From: Polyangiaceae bacterium
Lineage (GTDB): Bacteria; Myxococcota_A; Polyangia; Polyangiales; Polyangiaceae
Length of the DNA stretch: 64,000 nt
Reading direction: 5' to 3'
Assembly (NCBI GenBank): GCA_025353725.1
Contig: JANXOF010000065.1
Location: forward strand, 1-64,000
The notes below the pieces were generated by a model. That model worked only from the letters and a program-made list of their open reading frames with translations. It did not search any database and was not told where the DNA came from. The position numbers and the translations under genes are program-made. Shown here in pieces: positions 52,568-60,994 of the stretch (position 1 is its first letter; each line of letters starts with the position of its first letter).

Positions 52568-54058
52568 TCAGATCCCCCAAGCGGGAACGGCGGCGCCCGA
52601 AACATCATCGGCGGTTCGCTCGCCGCTCTTTTCCTCGCTAATTCCCGTGGAACCTACGTCTTTTTCCTCCGCGTCGCCCGTGGCATTCGCGACTTCGGAG
52701 CTTTCGAGCGCCGCATAGCGTTCAAGCTTCCGGTACATCGTCCGCCTATCAATGCCCAAAATCTCCGCCGCGCGCGATTTATTGCTACCTACAAGTTTGA
52801 AGACGCGTAGAAGGTAACGTCGCTCGAGCTCCTCCATCGTCACAATCTCGGTCGGGTCATTCGCCGCGGCCACGAGGTTCCCTACGAGGTATCCACGCAG
52901 TTTTTCGGGCAGATCCTCAACCGTAATCTGGTCGAACCGTGCGAGTGCGACCGCGTGTTCGATGCTGTTTTCGAGCTCTCGCACATTGCCCGGCCATTCG
53001 TACGCCATCAGTCGCTCGGCGGCGCGCTCCGAAAGCTCTAGCGTGGGCTTGTTGCTACGCTCAGCGAACTGCGTCAGAAAGTGTTGCGCTAGATTCAGCG
53101 TGTCGGACCCGCGTGACCGAAGGGGAGGGACCTCGAGTTTGACGACGTTGATTCGATAATAGAGATCCTCGCGGAATCGCTTCTCTCGAACTTCGTTTTC
53201 TAAATCTCGATTGGTGGCAGCAACGATACGCGCATCGTAAGGAATCTCTCGGTTATCCCCGACTGGGCGCACCTTCCGCTCTTGAAGTGCCCGAAGGAGT
53301 TTTGGCTGCACGTCGATCGGTAGCTCTCCAATCTCGTCGAGAAAGAGGGTGCCGCCGTTCGCTTGCTGAAAAAGGCCCACGCGCGTCGACTTCGCGTCGG
53401 TGAAGGCGCCACGTGCGTGCCCGAACAGCTCGCTCTCCAACAAGGCGTGAGGAACCGCAGCACAGTTGATGGCTACGAACGGCCCGCCGCGCCGCTTGCT
53501 TTTCGTGTGAACGGCCCGAGCCACGAGCTCCTTGCCCGTACCCGTTTCACCATGAATGAGAACCGAGGCGTCACTATCACCCACCCGGTCGATGAGGTCT
53601 GCCAGTCGCTTCATGGCGGCGCTCGCCCCGACGATGAGACTCTGGTTTGCCTCGCGCGCCACGCGCAGGCAGTGGATTTGGTCGCGAAGTCGGCGGTGTT
53701 GAGCCGCACGGGCCACCACGATCGCTAGGGTTTTGCCCTCGATCGGCTTTGCGACGAAGTCGTAGGCGCCGGCACGGATAGCCGCCATCGCCGTTTCGAG
53801 CGTCGCATGCCCCGTGATGAGAACCACGGGTACGTCGGGGCGAATCGCGAACACGCGTTCGCAAATCTCAAGCCCACCCACCGACGGCATGCTGATGTCC
53901 GTCAGGACCACGTCAAAGTCGCGCGCCGCTATTTCTGCGAACGCAGCTTCCGCTGTCGTGCACGTCGTCACCTGCATCCCCTGCCTTGAAAGAGCCAACT
54001 CGAGGAGCTCGCAGGTGTCACGCTCGTCATCCACCACGAGCACTTCCGTTTTCTTCAT
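52568..54058 (-). CDS. NtrC-family sigma-54 response regulator (first of two)
   Basis: A 496-residue activator from ATG 54058 (MKKTEVLVVDDERD). Receiver with acceptor Asp in DVVLTDISMP, Thr in VLITGHA and Lys in VAKPIEG. AAA+ domain: Walker A GETGTGKELVAR, sigma-54 loop ELFGHARGAFTDA, Walker B GGTLFLDEIGEL, and sensor YEWPGNVREL. Fis-type HTH: RAAEILGIDRRTMYRKLERY. It then carries a 40-residue acidic tail. All key residues are intact. It is closely similar to the gene at 54603 on the other strand. Confidence 0.94.
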   Translation of the reverse strand: MKKTEVLVVDDERDTCELLELALSRQGMQVTTCTTAEAAFAEIAARDFDVVLTDISMPSVGGLEICERVFAIRPDVPVVLITGHATLETAMAAIRAGAYDFVAKPIEGKTLAIVVARAAQHRRLRDQIHCLRVAREANQSLIVGASAAMKRLADLIDRVGDSDASVLIHGETGTGKELVARAVHTKSKRRGGPFVAINCAAVPHALLESELFGHARGAFTDAKSTRVGLFQQANGGTLFLDEIGELPIDVQPKLLRALQERKVRPVGDNREIPYDARIVAATNRDLENEVREKRFREDLYYRINVVKLEVPPLRSRGSDTLNLAQHFLTQFAERSNKPTLELSERAAERLMAYEWPGNVRELENSIEHAVALARFDQITVEDLPEKLRGYLVGNLVAAANDPTEIVTMEELERRYLLRVFKLVGSNKSRAAEILGIDRRTMYRKLERYAALESSEVANATGDAEEKDVGSTGISEEKSGERTADDVSGAAVPAWGI

Positions 54059-54212
54059 CGTGTGCCTCGCGCCTGTAACCTCACGCCGCGCCCGAGGCAG
54101 ATCTCGTGCCACTAACGGAGCGCGGCCATTATCAGGTACTGGCTTTGAATAAGTGGGGAGTTCTGCCTCTGTTCACGCGTGATCGCCACACTTGCGAGCT
54201 GAGAGGTCCGGA

Positions 54213-54494
54213 CTACGGCTTTTTTCCAGGCGCATCCTTCCTTCGCGGGACCTGCGGTGTGTCAGGGGCGGCATCGTCACTTTCGGAAGGCTTTTGCGCC
54301 ATTCCCTCCCAATCAGCGCGGTTCTCGTCGAGCTCCGATTGCGCGGGGGGCCGAACGGGCCGTGGGTTGGGAACACTCGCCTGGCGTGGCTTTCGAGCGT
54401 CAAGCTCAGAGGCCTGCGGGGTCGGTTCTTGGATGTCCTTCGACTTCGCGGCCACTGCGCCGGCGTGTGACCCGGGTGTAAAGTTAGGATTCAT
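54213..54494 (-). CDS. Small hydrophilic protein between the two activators
   Basis: A 93-residue frame from ATG 54494 (MNPNFTPGSHAGAVA), very hydrophilic and disordered-looking (PVRPPAQSELDENRADWEG, PQVPRRKDAPGKKP). AGG lies ten bases upstream. No domain. It is read toward the first activator, 154 bp away. It may be a real small gene; the opposite strand also has open frames but of poorer composition. Confidence 0.45.
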   Translation of the reverse strand: MNPNFTPGSHAGAVAAKSKDIQEPTPQASELDARKPRQASVPNPRPVRPPAQSELDENRADWEGMAQKPSESDDAAPDTPQVPRRKDAPGKKP

Positions 54495-54602
54495 GACGTG
54501 CGCCTCACTCACTGTGATATGCAAAGCAGGGGCCGCCTGCAATGCCGCAGGTAAGACTCCTCACGCGTGGCTTTTCTACGCAGTCGGTGGCACGTTGATC
54601 TC

Positions 54603-56009
54603 ATGAAGGGTCAGATTCTGATCGTCGACGACGACTCCGACGCGTGTGAGCTGCTCGAAATGTCGCTCATGCGACACGGGTTTGCAGTGACGACTTCGAC
54701 GAGTGCCGAGCGCGCCCTCGACCTCGTGGCTACGCACGACTTCGACGTGGTGCTGACTGACCTCAGCATGCCGTCGATGAGCGGGCTCGACCTCTGTGAG
54801 CGCGTCCTCGGAACGCGCCCGGACACTCCGGTGGTGGTCATTACGGGACAGGGCAGCCTCGAGGCCGCTGTTGGGGCCATTCGGGTTGGCGCCTACGACT
54901 TCATCACGAAGCCTGTCGACCCAAAGCTCCTCCTGCTTAGTCTGGCTCGTGCGATTCAACATCGCAGTTTGCAGTGCGAGGTGAAGCGCTTGCGCGAGGG
55001 CGTCTCGGGCGACGCCTCCGACGAGCTTTCAGGAGGCGCTATCGTCGGTCAGAGCGGGGCGATGCGGCGGGTTTACGAACTCATAGGTCGCGTCGGCGCG
55101 AGCGATGCGTCGGTTCTTATCCACGGCGAAACGGGCACGGGCAAAGAGCTTGTCGCCCGTTCGATTCACCACCGTAGTCGTCGCAAGGATGGTCCATTCG
55201 TCGCGATCAACTGCGCGGCGGTACCTCATTCACTTATCGAGAGCGAGCTCTTTGGTCACGCGCGCGGCGCATTCACGGATGCAAAATCCGACCGAAAAGG
55301 GCTTTTCGTGCAGGCCACGGGCGGCACGTTGTTCCTCGATGAAATCGGTGAGCTTCCGATCGACATGCAGCCGAAGCTGCTCCGAGCACTCCAGGAGCGA
55401 AAGGTTCGGCCGATTGGTTCGAACCATGAGATTCCGTTCGACGCACGTATCCTTGCGGCTTCGAACCGAAATCTCGAAGACGAGGTCTACGAAAAGCGCT
55501 TTCGCGAAGACCTTTATTATCGCATTAACGTCGTCAAAATCGATGTGCCGCCGCTCCGCGAACGCGGCGGTGACGCGCTTCACCTCGCGCATTTTTTTCT
55601 CAAGCAATTTGCCGACCGCAACGGCAAGAGCGCTCTCGAGCTGTCGACGACGGCGGCGGAGAAGCTGATGGCTTACAACTGGCCCGGGAACGTTCGCGAG
55701 CTCGAAAACTGTATGGAGCACGCCGTCGCTCTCGCTCGCTTCGACCAGATTACCGTCGAAGATCTGCCGGAGAAAATTCGGGCATACCGAGCTGACCGGT
55801 TCGTCGTTTCCGCGAACGATCCCACGGAAGTCGTGACGATGGACGAGCTCGAGCGGAGGTATATCCTCCGCGTCCTCTCGCTCGTTGGCGGGAACAAGTC
55901 CCGCGCCGCGCAGGTGCTCGGCTTCGACCGGCGCACCTTGTACCGAAAGCTCGAACGCTATGGCGAACGACTGGGCGTCGTCGGCTCGTCTCCGCTCGAG
56001 ATAAGCTAA
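54603..56009 (+). CDS. NtrC-family sigma-54 response regulator (second of two)
   Basis: A 468-residue activator from ATG 54603 (MKGQILIVDDDSDACE). Receiver acceptor Asp in DVVLTDLSMP, Thr VITGQG, Lys TKPVD. AAA+ domain with GETGTGKELVAR, ELFGHARGAFTDA, GGTLFLDEIGEL and YNWPGNVREL. C-terminal Fis-type HTH (RAAQVLGFDRRTLYRKLERYGE). Long stretches match the gene at 52568, so the pair is a recent inverted duplication; they differ mainly in the receiver and tail. Followed by a Ser/Thr kinase gene. Confidence 0.94.
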   Translation: MKGQILIVDDDSDACELLEMSLMRHGFAVTTSTSAERALDLVATHDFDVVLTDLSMPSMSGLDLCERVLGTRPDTPVVVITGQGSLEAAVGAIRVGAYDFITKPVDPKLLLLSLARAIQHRSLQCEVKRLREGVSGDASDELSGGAIVGQSGAMRRVYELIGRVGASDASVLIHGETGTGKELVARSIHHRSRRKDGPFVAINCAAVPHSLIESELFGHARGAFTDAKSDRKGLFVQATGGTLFLDEIGELPIDMQPKLLRALQERKVRPIGSNHEIPFDARILAASNRNLEDEVYEKRFREDLYYRINVVKIDVPPLRERGGDALHLAHFFLKQFADRNGKSALELSTTAAEKLMAYNWPGNVRELENCMEHAVALARFDQITVEDLPEKIRAYRADRFVVSANDPTEVVTMDELERRYILRVLSLVGGNKSRAAQVLGFDRRTLYRKLERYGERLGVVGSSPLEIS

Positions 56010-56052
56010 ACTCCACTCTCCGCGCGACGTCGACAGGCGCTACGCTTCACGC

Positions 56053-57516
56053 GTGGTGGAGGAGTCGGATCCGCGAGACCGAGAGCGCGTCGGGACCGTG
56101 CTCGACGAGAAGTGGACGCTCGAGCGCATCTTGGGTTCTGGCGGCATGGGATCGGTATACGCGGCGCGTCATCGCAATGGCGCTCGCGCGGCCGTGAAGG
56201 TGCTCCACCCCGAGCTCTCACGGCTGCCCGACATTCGCGACCGCTTTCTTCGCGAAGGGTATGCCGCCAATCGCGTCGAGCATCGCGGCGCGGTGCGCGT
56301 GCTCGACGACGACGTCGTCAAAGATGGCGAAGACGAAGGCACCGCTTACCTCGTGATGGAAATCCTCGAAGGCGAGTCGCTCGAAGACCGCATCGGTCGA
56401 GGACCGCCGCTCACCGAGCCCGAGCTTCTAACGATTCTAGCGGATGTTCTCGCGGTGCTTGAATCGGCGCACGCGCACGGGGTGATTCATCGCGACCTCA
56501 AACCCGCGAACCTTTTTCTGAATCGAGACCCCGCCGGTCCCGGTGTGAAGGTCCTCGATTTCGGCCTCGCGCGCCTTGAAGAGTCGAGGTCCGTGACAGG
56601 TGTAGGGCTTGCTCTCGGCACACCTTCGTTTATGGCGCCCGAGCAGGCCAACGGGCGCTCCTCCGAAGTCGACGCCCGTAGCGATATTTTTGCCGTCGGG
56701 GCCACCGCTTTCATGGTCGTCACGGGACGAGGTGTCCACCAGGCTGACGGCGTCCTCGAGCTGGTCGCTCGCATGGGCACGCTGCCCGCACCTACGCTTC
56801 GCTCGGTCGCCCCGAACGTCAGCGAAACGCTTGCGTGCATCGTGGACCGAGCGCTCGCGTTCAAGCGTGAGGACCGCTACGCCTCCGCCGCGACCATGTT
56901 GGCTGACGTCCATGCCGCGCTGGACGGCTTCCGTTCCGTGCCGAGTGTCGTTACTTCGACGCACTCAGAGGACTCGGGCGCTCTAGGCGCAGTTCCTGAG
57001 GCGCGCGCGTCGAACCGCTTTCGTCTTCGCGGTGTCGCTCCTGCGCTTTCGGCGCTGTTCGTAGCGGCGGGGCTAAGTTTCGTGTTCGTGCCCGGGCTTT
57101 TTGAGGAGCGAGCTTCTGTTCCACCGGTGCACACGCTCGGAGAGCTCGTTTGGCCAGCGCCTGGCACTTCGGCGCCTATGGGTGTCGAACGCGCGACGGC
57201 CTCTAGTGCCGTGCAGGTCGCCGAAGACGACATCCGCGGGCGAGAGCCGTCCGTGGAGGCGTCTTCCGTGGCTTCGGCGGACGTAGTCTCAACCACAGGA
57301 ACCTCGAGCGAAAGAGGAGACGCCGGAGTCGAGGAGGATGAAGATGAAGAAGAATTCGAGTTCGATGCCTCGGACGCGACGAGCCCATTCGGACGCGATG
57401 CCTCGTCATCCCCCGCTAGCGCCCACGCGGGAACGCTCCGTCACGCGCCCGCAAAGCCGCTTCCGGGTCGGCGTTCTCGGCCGCCAGGGAAGCGCCGACG
57501 TCGTCGGCCGCGGTAA
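56053..57516 (+). CDS. Ser/Thr protein kinase
   Basis: A 487-residue membrane kinase with start GTG 56053. The kinase domain is at about residues 20-300: GSGGMGSVYAARH, Lys in AAVKVLH, HRDLKPANLFL, LDFGLARL, MAPEQANG. Then a juxtamembrane linker, a helix (VAPALSALFVAAGLSFVF, about residue 335) and a disordered acidic outer tail (EEDEDEEEFEFDASDAT) with a basic end. The last 100 bp overlap the end of the histidine-kinase-like gene on the other strand. No outer sensor domain. Confidence 0.9.
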   Translation: MVEESDPRDRERVGTVLDEKWTLERILGSGGMGSVYAARHRNGARAAVKVLHPELSRLPDIRDRFLREGYAANRVEHRGAVRVLDDDVVKDGEDEGTAYLVMEILEGESLEDRIGRGPPLTEPELLTILADVLAVLESAHAHGVIHRDLKPANLFLNRDPAGPGVKVLDFGLARLEESRSVTGVGLALGTPSFMAPEQANGRSSEVDARSDIFAVGATAFMVVTGRGVHQADGVLELVARMGTLPAPTLRSVAPNVSETLACIVDRALAFKREDRYASAATMLADVHAALDGFRSVPSVVTSTHSEDSGALGAVPEARASNRFRLRGVAPALSALFVAAGLSFVFVPGLFEERASVPPVHTLGELVWPAPGTSAPMGVERATASSAVQVAEDDIRGREPSVEASSVASADVVSTTGTSSERGDAGVEEDEDEEEFEFDASDATSPFGRDASSSPASAHAGTLRHAPAKPLPGRRSRPPGKRRRRRPR

Positions 57517-58348
57517 CCAACCCCCGCGCGAACGGGAGGATGAGTCGAATCGCCGCACCTCTTCTCCCGTGGCGGTCCGCGGGGAGCGAGCTTGTCTCGA
57601 TACTGCACGACCCGTCGTGCGCGTGCAGGATATCCCGAGCCATCGCGACCGTTAGGTCACGTTCGGAAAAGCGCGTCACGAGCTCTCGATCGCGTTCGAC
57701 TCGCGCAGCCGTGTCTATCGCTAAGCCAGGCCCGTCGTCCTCGACAAGAAGTGACACCTCCCGGGTGTCAGCCGTGAGTCTGACGACAACGCGACTGCGT
57801 GCAAGTTTGAGCGCTTGGCTAATGAGCGCACTAAAAACAAACCGTACGAGGCGCACATCGACACGCACTCGGGTTTCGTCGGATGGCTCGCTTAGTGAGG
57901 TCTGCACGCGCGTGCACCCGTCGATCGCCCGCGCATCTTCGAGCGATCGTCTCGCGAGCAACCGCGCATCGACCTCGCAAAGCGTGAGGCGAAACGCATC
58001 ATCGTTCAGCTCCGCGAGGATGGCGATCTGCTCCGAAAGCCGCATAAGACGGCCAAGGCTGCGCCGCCCCATGGCCACGAGGTCGGCGCGCGGCACGGCG
58101 GCGGTCGCAAATTCTTCCACCAGCATGAGCGCTATCCCGGCGGGCGAGGCGATATCGTGCGCGATGTAGCGGAGAAGCCGGGAGTCCGACGAGCGCATGG
58201 ATCGGTCCGAGGCGCCCGGGCTTTCGCGCCCGAGGCATTCGACGGCGTGTGTCACTGGCTTCGATTCGGTGTGCGTAACGGCCATGGGAGGAATCTGGAT
58301 CGCCGCGAGCGGTGAGGGACTGCCGGGCTCAGCACGATTCGATCCCAT
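57416..58348 (-). CDS. Histidine-kinase-like protein (ChpT-like phosphotransferase candidate)
   Basis: A 310-residue cytoplasmic protein. The H-box is YIAHDIASPAGIALMLVEE, with His, and resembles the HD..SP.G pattern of ChpT-type histidine phosphotransferases. In the ATPase-like half the N-box Asn is replaced (FSALISQALKLA), while LLVEDDGPGLA keeps the Asp of the G1 box. It may thus receive phosphate rather than autophosphorylate. The C-terminus lies antisense within the kinase gene by 100 bp. The gene is divergent from the receiver at 58530, suggesting partners. Confidence 0.75.
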   Translation of the reverse strand: MGSNRAEPGSPSPLAAIQIPPMAVTHTESKPVTHAVECLGRESPGASDRSMRSSDSRLLRYIAHDIASPAGIALMLVEEFATAAVPRADLVAMGRRSLGRLMRLSEQIAILAELNDDAFRLTLCEVDARLLARRSLEDARAIDGCTRVQTSLSEPSDETRVRVDVRLVRFVFSALISQALKLARSRVVVRLTADTREVSLLVEDDGPGLAIDTAARVERDRELVTRFSERDLTVAMARDILHAHDGSCSIETSSLPADRHGRRGAAIRLILPFARGLVTAADDVGASLAAENADPEAALRARDGAFPRGR

Positions 58349-58366
58349 TCATGGGGCGACCGTCAC

Positions 58367-58393
58367 GTGACGAATTGACGAAAGTTTAGTGAC
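58367..58393 (-). promoter_or_regulatory. GTGAC direct repeats upstream of the histidine-kinase-like gene
   Basis: Plus-strand GTGAC at 58367-58371 and 58389-58393 (22 bp apart), with TTGAC between at 58375-58379. The outer part GTTTAGTGACCTTTT closely matches GTTTTAGTGACTCCTTTT upstream of the PBP operon (44841-44858). Candidate regulator site. Confidence 0.4.
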
Positions 58394-58529
58394 CTTTTGC
58401 GAGGCGCATGGGGCAATTTGGCAACGTGTGGTCGAAAGGAACGTCTAGCGGCGCCAAAGGCTTGCGTTTTGCAAACCGACGATTGGCTTGGCACTTGCAG
58501 CTCCTCCCACGTCGCCGGAGGGCTTGACG

Positions 58530-58952
58530 TTGACAGACATCGATATCGATAGGATTCCCGATGCGCTTTCCGGCGTTCGCGCGCTTCTGGTTGAAGACGA
58601 CCCGGACGGAAACGAGCTCCTCACGCTGATTCTCGAGCGGCATGGGGCGCGCGTGACGGCCGTGGTTTCGGCCGCCGCCGCCCTTGAAGCCTTTGACAAC
58701 GACCCCCCTGACATACTCATTTCAGATATCGGCCTTCCTCACGTCGACGGCATTCAGCTCATCCAAATTTTGCGCGCGCGGCCGTGTGCACACGGTACGC
58801 CGGCGATCGCACTTACGGCTTATGCGACTCCGGAAGATGCGGCTCGCGTCCTTCGCGCGGGATTTGACGCCCACATGGCAAAACCCGTGCGCCCAGAGGT
58901 GCTTGGCCTAGAGGTCGCGCGTCTCGTCGCAAACGGACGCGTGAAGCCTTAG
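58530..58952 (+). CDS. Stand-alone receiver protein
   Basis: A 140-residue CheY-like receiver. Start TTG 58530, with GGAGGG seven bases upstream; longer starts are possible. Acidic pair in LLVEDDPDG, acceptor Asp in ILISDIGLP, Thr in IALTAYA, Lys in HMAKPVRP; all intact. No output domain. It may shuttle phosphate to or from the flanking histidine-kinase-like proteins. Its stop overlaps by four bases the stop of the convergent gene. Confidence 0.88.
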   Translation: MTDIDIDRIPDALSGVRALLVEDDPDGNELLTLILERHGARVTAVVSAAAALEAFDNDPPDILISDIGLPHVDGIQLIQILRARPCAHGTPAIALTAYATPEDAARVLRAGFDAHMAKPVRPEVLGLEVARLVANGRVKP

Positions 58953-60154
58953 AGCCCCACAAGCGGTAGCGTGAAGGCGATCCTAAAATCGCCTCCGGCT
59001 GCCTCGTGAAATCGCCCGCCCTGAGCCTCGATAAGGCCCCGCGCAAGAAGGAGCGGGAGACCAAAGTCGTTCGGCTCCGGCATGCCTATAGGTGCACCGG
59101 ACGATCCCAAAGCGCTTACCGTAAAGCGGACGACCTTGTTCTCACGGCTGCGTGCGACGCGAATCGACCCCGACTCGCCCGCGTATTTCGAGGCAAAAAT
59201 CAGTATCTTCGAGAAAGCCTGGAGTGCGCGCTTACGGTCAGCTTTAACAACGGCCTCGTCCGCGCTTTCGTCATGAGCCGCGTTCGGTGGTTTTCCTAAG
59301 GCCGCGCGCGTGGCGTTGGCTGCCGCGACAGCCTCGTCGACTAAGCCTATCGAGCTCTCTTCGCGGAAGACGTACGAGACTTTGCCCGCGTCGACTCGGC
59401 TCGCCTCGAGCAGGTCTTCAATAAGATTTTGCATGCGTGATGATGCGCGTTCCATGCGAGAAATAAGGCTTGTTCCGCGCGCGACATCGACGTCGCCGCG
59501 CTCGAGATCGTCACGGAGAAGTCCGGCGCTCATGGTGAATGTGTTGAGAGGGTTGCGTAGGTCGTGCGCGATGTGAGCGAGCAGCACTTCGCGTCCACGC
59601 GTCACGACGTCTACGGCCGCGCGCAGGCGTGCGGCCTCGAGCGCGACGCCCCCGAGGTCAACGAGGACCGAAAGTTGAGAACAAGTGGCGATGTATTCTG
59701 CATGTATACCCGCCGCCAACGTCTCAGGGGCTGGAGGCCGCCAGGCAAGTACAAGCAAGCCTTCGATGCTGTCGCCAGGCCCCAAAAGCGCAAACGCGAT
59801 GAAGCCGCGAGCCTCATCGCGGACCACGGAACGCGGTCCTGCGCGCGCGATGGCGAGTAAGGCATCGAACGAGGGTTCAGCGGCTACGCCGTTCAGAGCT
59901 TCTTCGGAGGCGCTGAGGCACTCCAAGGCAAAACCGATACGGCTGACGCGACCGCACCACGCGCGAGGCACTCCCGCGATCGTCCGCGCGGCATGCGCGA
60001 GCACCTCGAGCACGGCGTCTTCTCGCTCGGCGCTGCGCAGGCTTGCCGCAGCTTGGCCCAGGGTTGAACGAGCGCATGTCGCGTCGGAATCCACCATCGT
60101 CACCGCCCTACCACCGCGCTTCAGAACAGGCCAGTGCCCGCCTAGCTTGGTCAC
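58949..60154 (-). CDS. GAF-type histidine kinase with degenerate ATP-binding domain
   Basis: A 401-residue soluble protein. An N-terminal GAF-like domain (about 30-190, VLEVLAHAARTIAGVPRAW) leads to a normal HisKA (AHIAHDLRNPLNTFTMSAG). The ATPase domain is reduced: both N-box Asn residues are replaced (FSKILIFASKYAG) and the DxGxG box is SALGSSGAPIG. ATP binding is therefore unlikely, although GLPLLLARGLIEAQGG recalls the normal end. Start ATG 60154; an internal ATG at 60097 is possible. It probably acts as a phosphotransferase or scaffold. Confidence 0.8.
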   Translation of the reverse strand: MTKLGGHWPVLKRGGRAVTMVDSDATCARSTLGQAAASLRSAEREDAVLEVLAHAARTIAGVPRAWCGRVSRIGFALECLSASEEALNGVAAEPSFDALLAIARAGPRSVVRDEARGFIAFALLGPGDSIEGLLVLAWRPPAPETLAAGIHAEYIATCSQLSVLVDLGGVALEAARLRAAVDVVTRGREVLLAHIAHDLRNPLNTFTMSAGLLRDDLERGDVDVARGTSLISRMERASSRMQNLIEDLLEASRVDAGKVSYVFREESSIGLVDEAVAAANATRAALGKPPNAAHDESADEAVVKADRKRALQAFSKILIFASKYAGESGSIRVARSRENKVVRFTVSALGSSGAPIGMPEPNDFGLPLLLARGLIEAQGGRFHEAAGGDFRIAFTLPLVGL

Positions 60155-60175
60155 CGTCGCAGTGTCGCGGGCGCG

Positions 60176-60925
60176 TTAGGAGAACAGGTCTGAACCCGAG
60201 TTCACGACGTCGTCCTGCGCCCACTCGAGAAGAGATGCGATCTCGCTTCTTAGAAGGGCGTGCCGCATGTCCGCGGGGTGAATCGCGATGCGCGCGGGGA
60301 GGAGTCTGCGAGCGCTGCGCGCGACGCGACACCATGCCACGCTTGAGAGCAGACGAGAGGGCGTGCGACTTGCGTAGTTGAGCACGACGCTGACCCGCGA
60401 ACGGTTGGCACGCGGGTCGTAGATCCGCGTGTGGTCCTCGGTAAAGGAATAGCCGCGCTCCCCGAGCACGCCAAGGACCCACGCTGGCATCGACCAGGCT
60501 GGGGCGACGAAACCGCGAATCGAAAGGCCGGCGTCTCGAAGGACGCGTTCGCCAGAATCGAGGCGCTGAAGGCCCTCCGCACGAGAGACGTCGCTGAACT
60601 CCGCCTCGCCGCCAGACACGACTTTTTGCGCGAAAGCATAGCGCGCCCGAGACGTGAAGCCGCGTGCCTCATGAACGCTCGCGTGCTCTTCCCAGGTGCG
60701 CGCGCGATGGTAGAAGCCGTGGAGGTACATCTCGTGTCCCTCCGCTTGAAGCTGACGGAGACGCGCGCAAAATTGGGGATCTTCGGCCAACGGCGCCGAG
60801 CCGTGAAAGTTTGGCACGACGAGAAGCGCGGGTCGAATGCCGTACGCGCGCGCAAGGTCGATAGCGCTTTCGACTTCGCGGCTCCACGCCGGAGAGACGT
60901 CGTGAATCGTTATGTGGATGGCCAA
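60176..60925 (-). CDS. DUF2334-type polysaccharide deacetylase-like protein
   Basis: A 249-residue protein with the DUF2334 pattern: HITIHDVSPAW (metal Asp), VVPNFHG, GHEMYLHGFYHR (metal His residues) and FVAPAWSMPAW. This is the NodB-like barrel used on sugars. No signal peptide. Such enzymes deacetylate sugar polymers or their precursors. It lies 70 bp downstream of the helical repeat gene and upstream of the kinase gene, and the nearby glycosyltransferases suggest a cell-surface glycan role. Confidence 0.82.
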   Translation of the reverse strand: MAIHITIHDVSPAWSREVESAIDLARAYGIRPALLVVPNFHGSAPLAEDPQFCARLRQLQAEGHEMYLHGFYHRARTWEEHASVHEARGFTSRARYAFAQKVVSGGEAEFSDVSRAEGLQRLDSGERVLRDAGLSIRGFVAPAWSMPAWVLGVLGERGYSFTEDHTRIYDPRANRSRVSVVLNYASRTPSRLLSSVAWCRVARSARRLLPARIAIHPADMRHALLRSEIASLLEWAQDDVVNSGSDLFS

Positions 60926-60994
60926 AACAGTCGCTTACTCGGGAGGTGGTCGGCGAGCTCTAAAAGGCTCGCGTTTCCGCCCCCCGCGCGTCGC

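Noticed and set aside
58485-58505. TTGGCACTTGCAGC, sigma-54 promoter-like
   Set aside because: GG and GC are eight instead of ten bases apart, so it does not fit the -24/-12 spacing.
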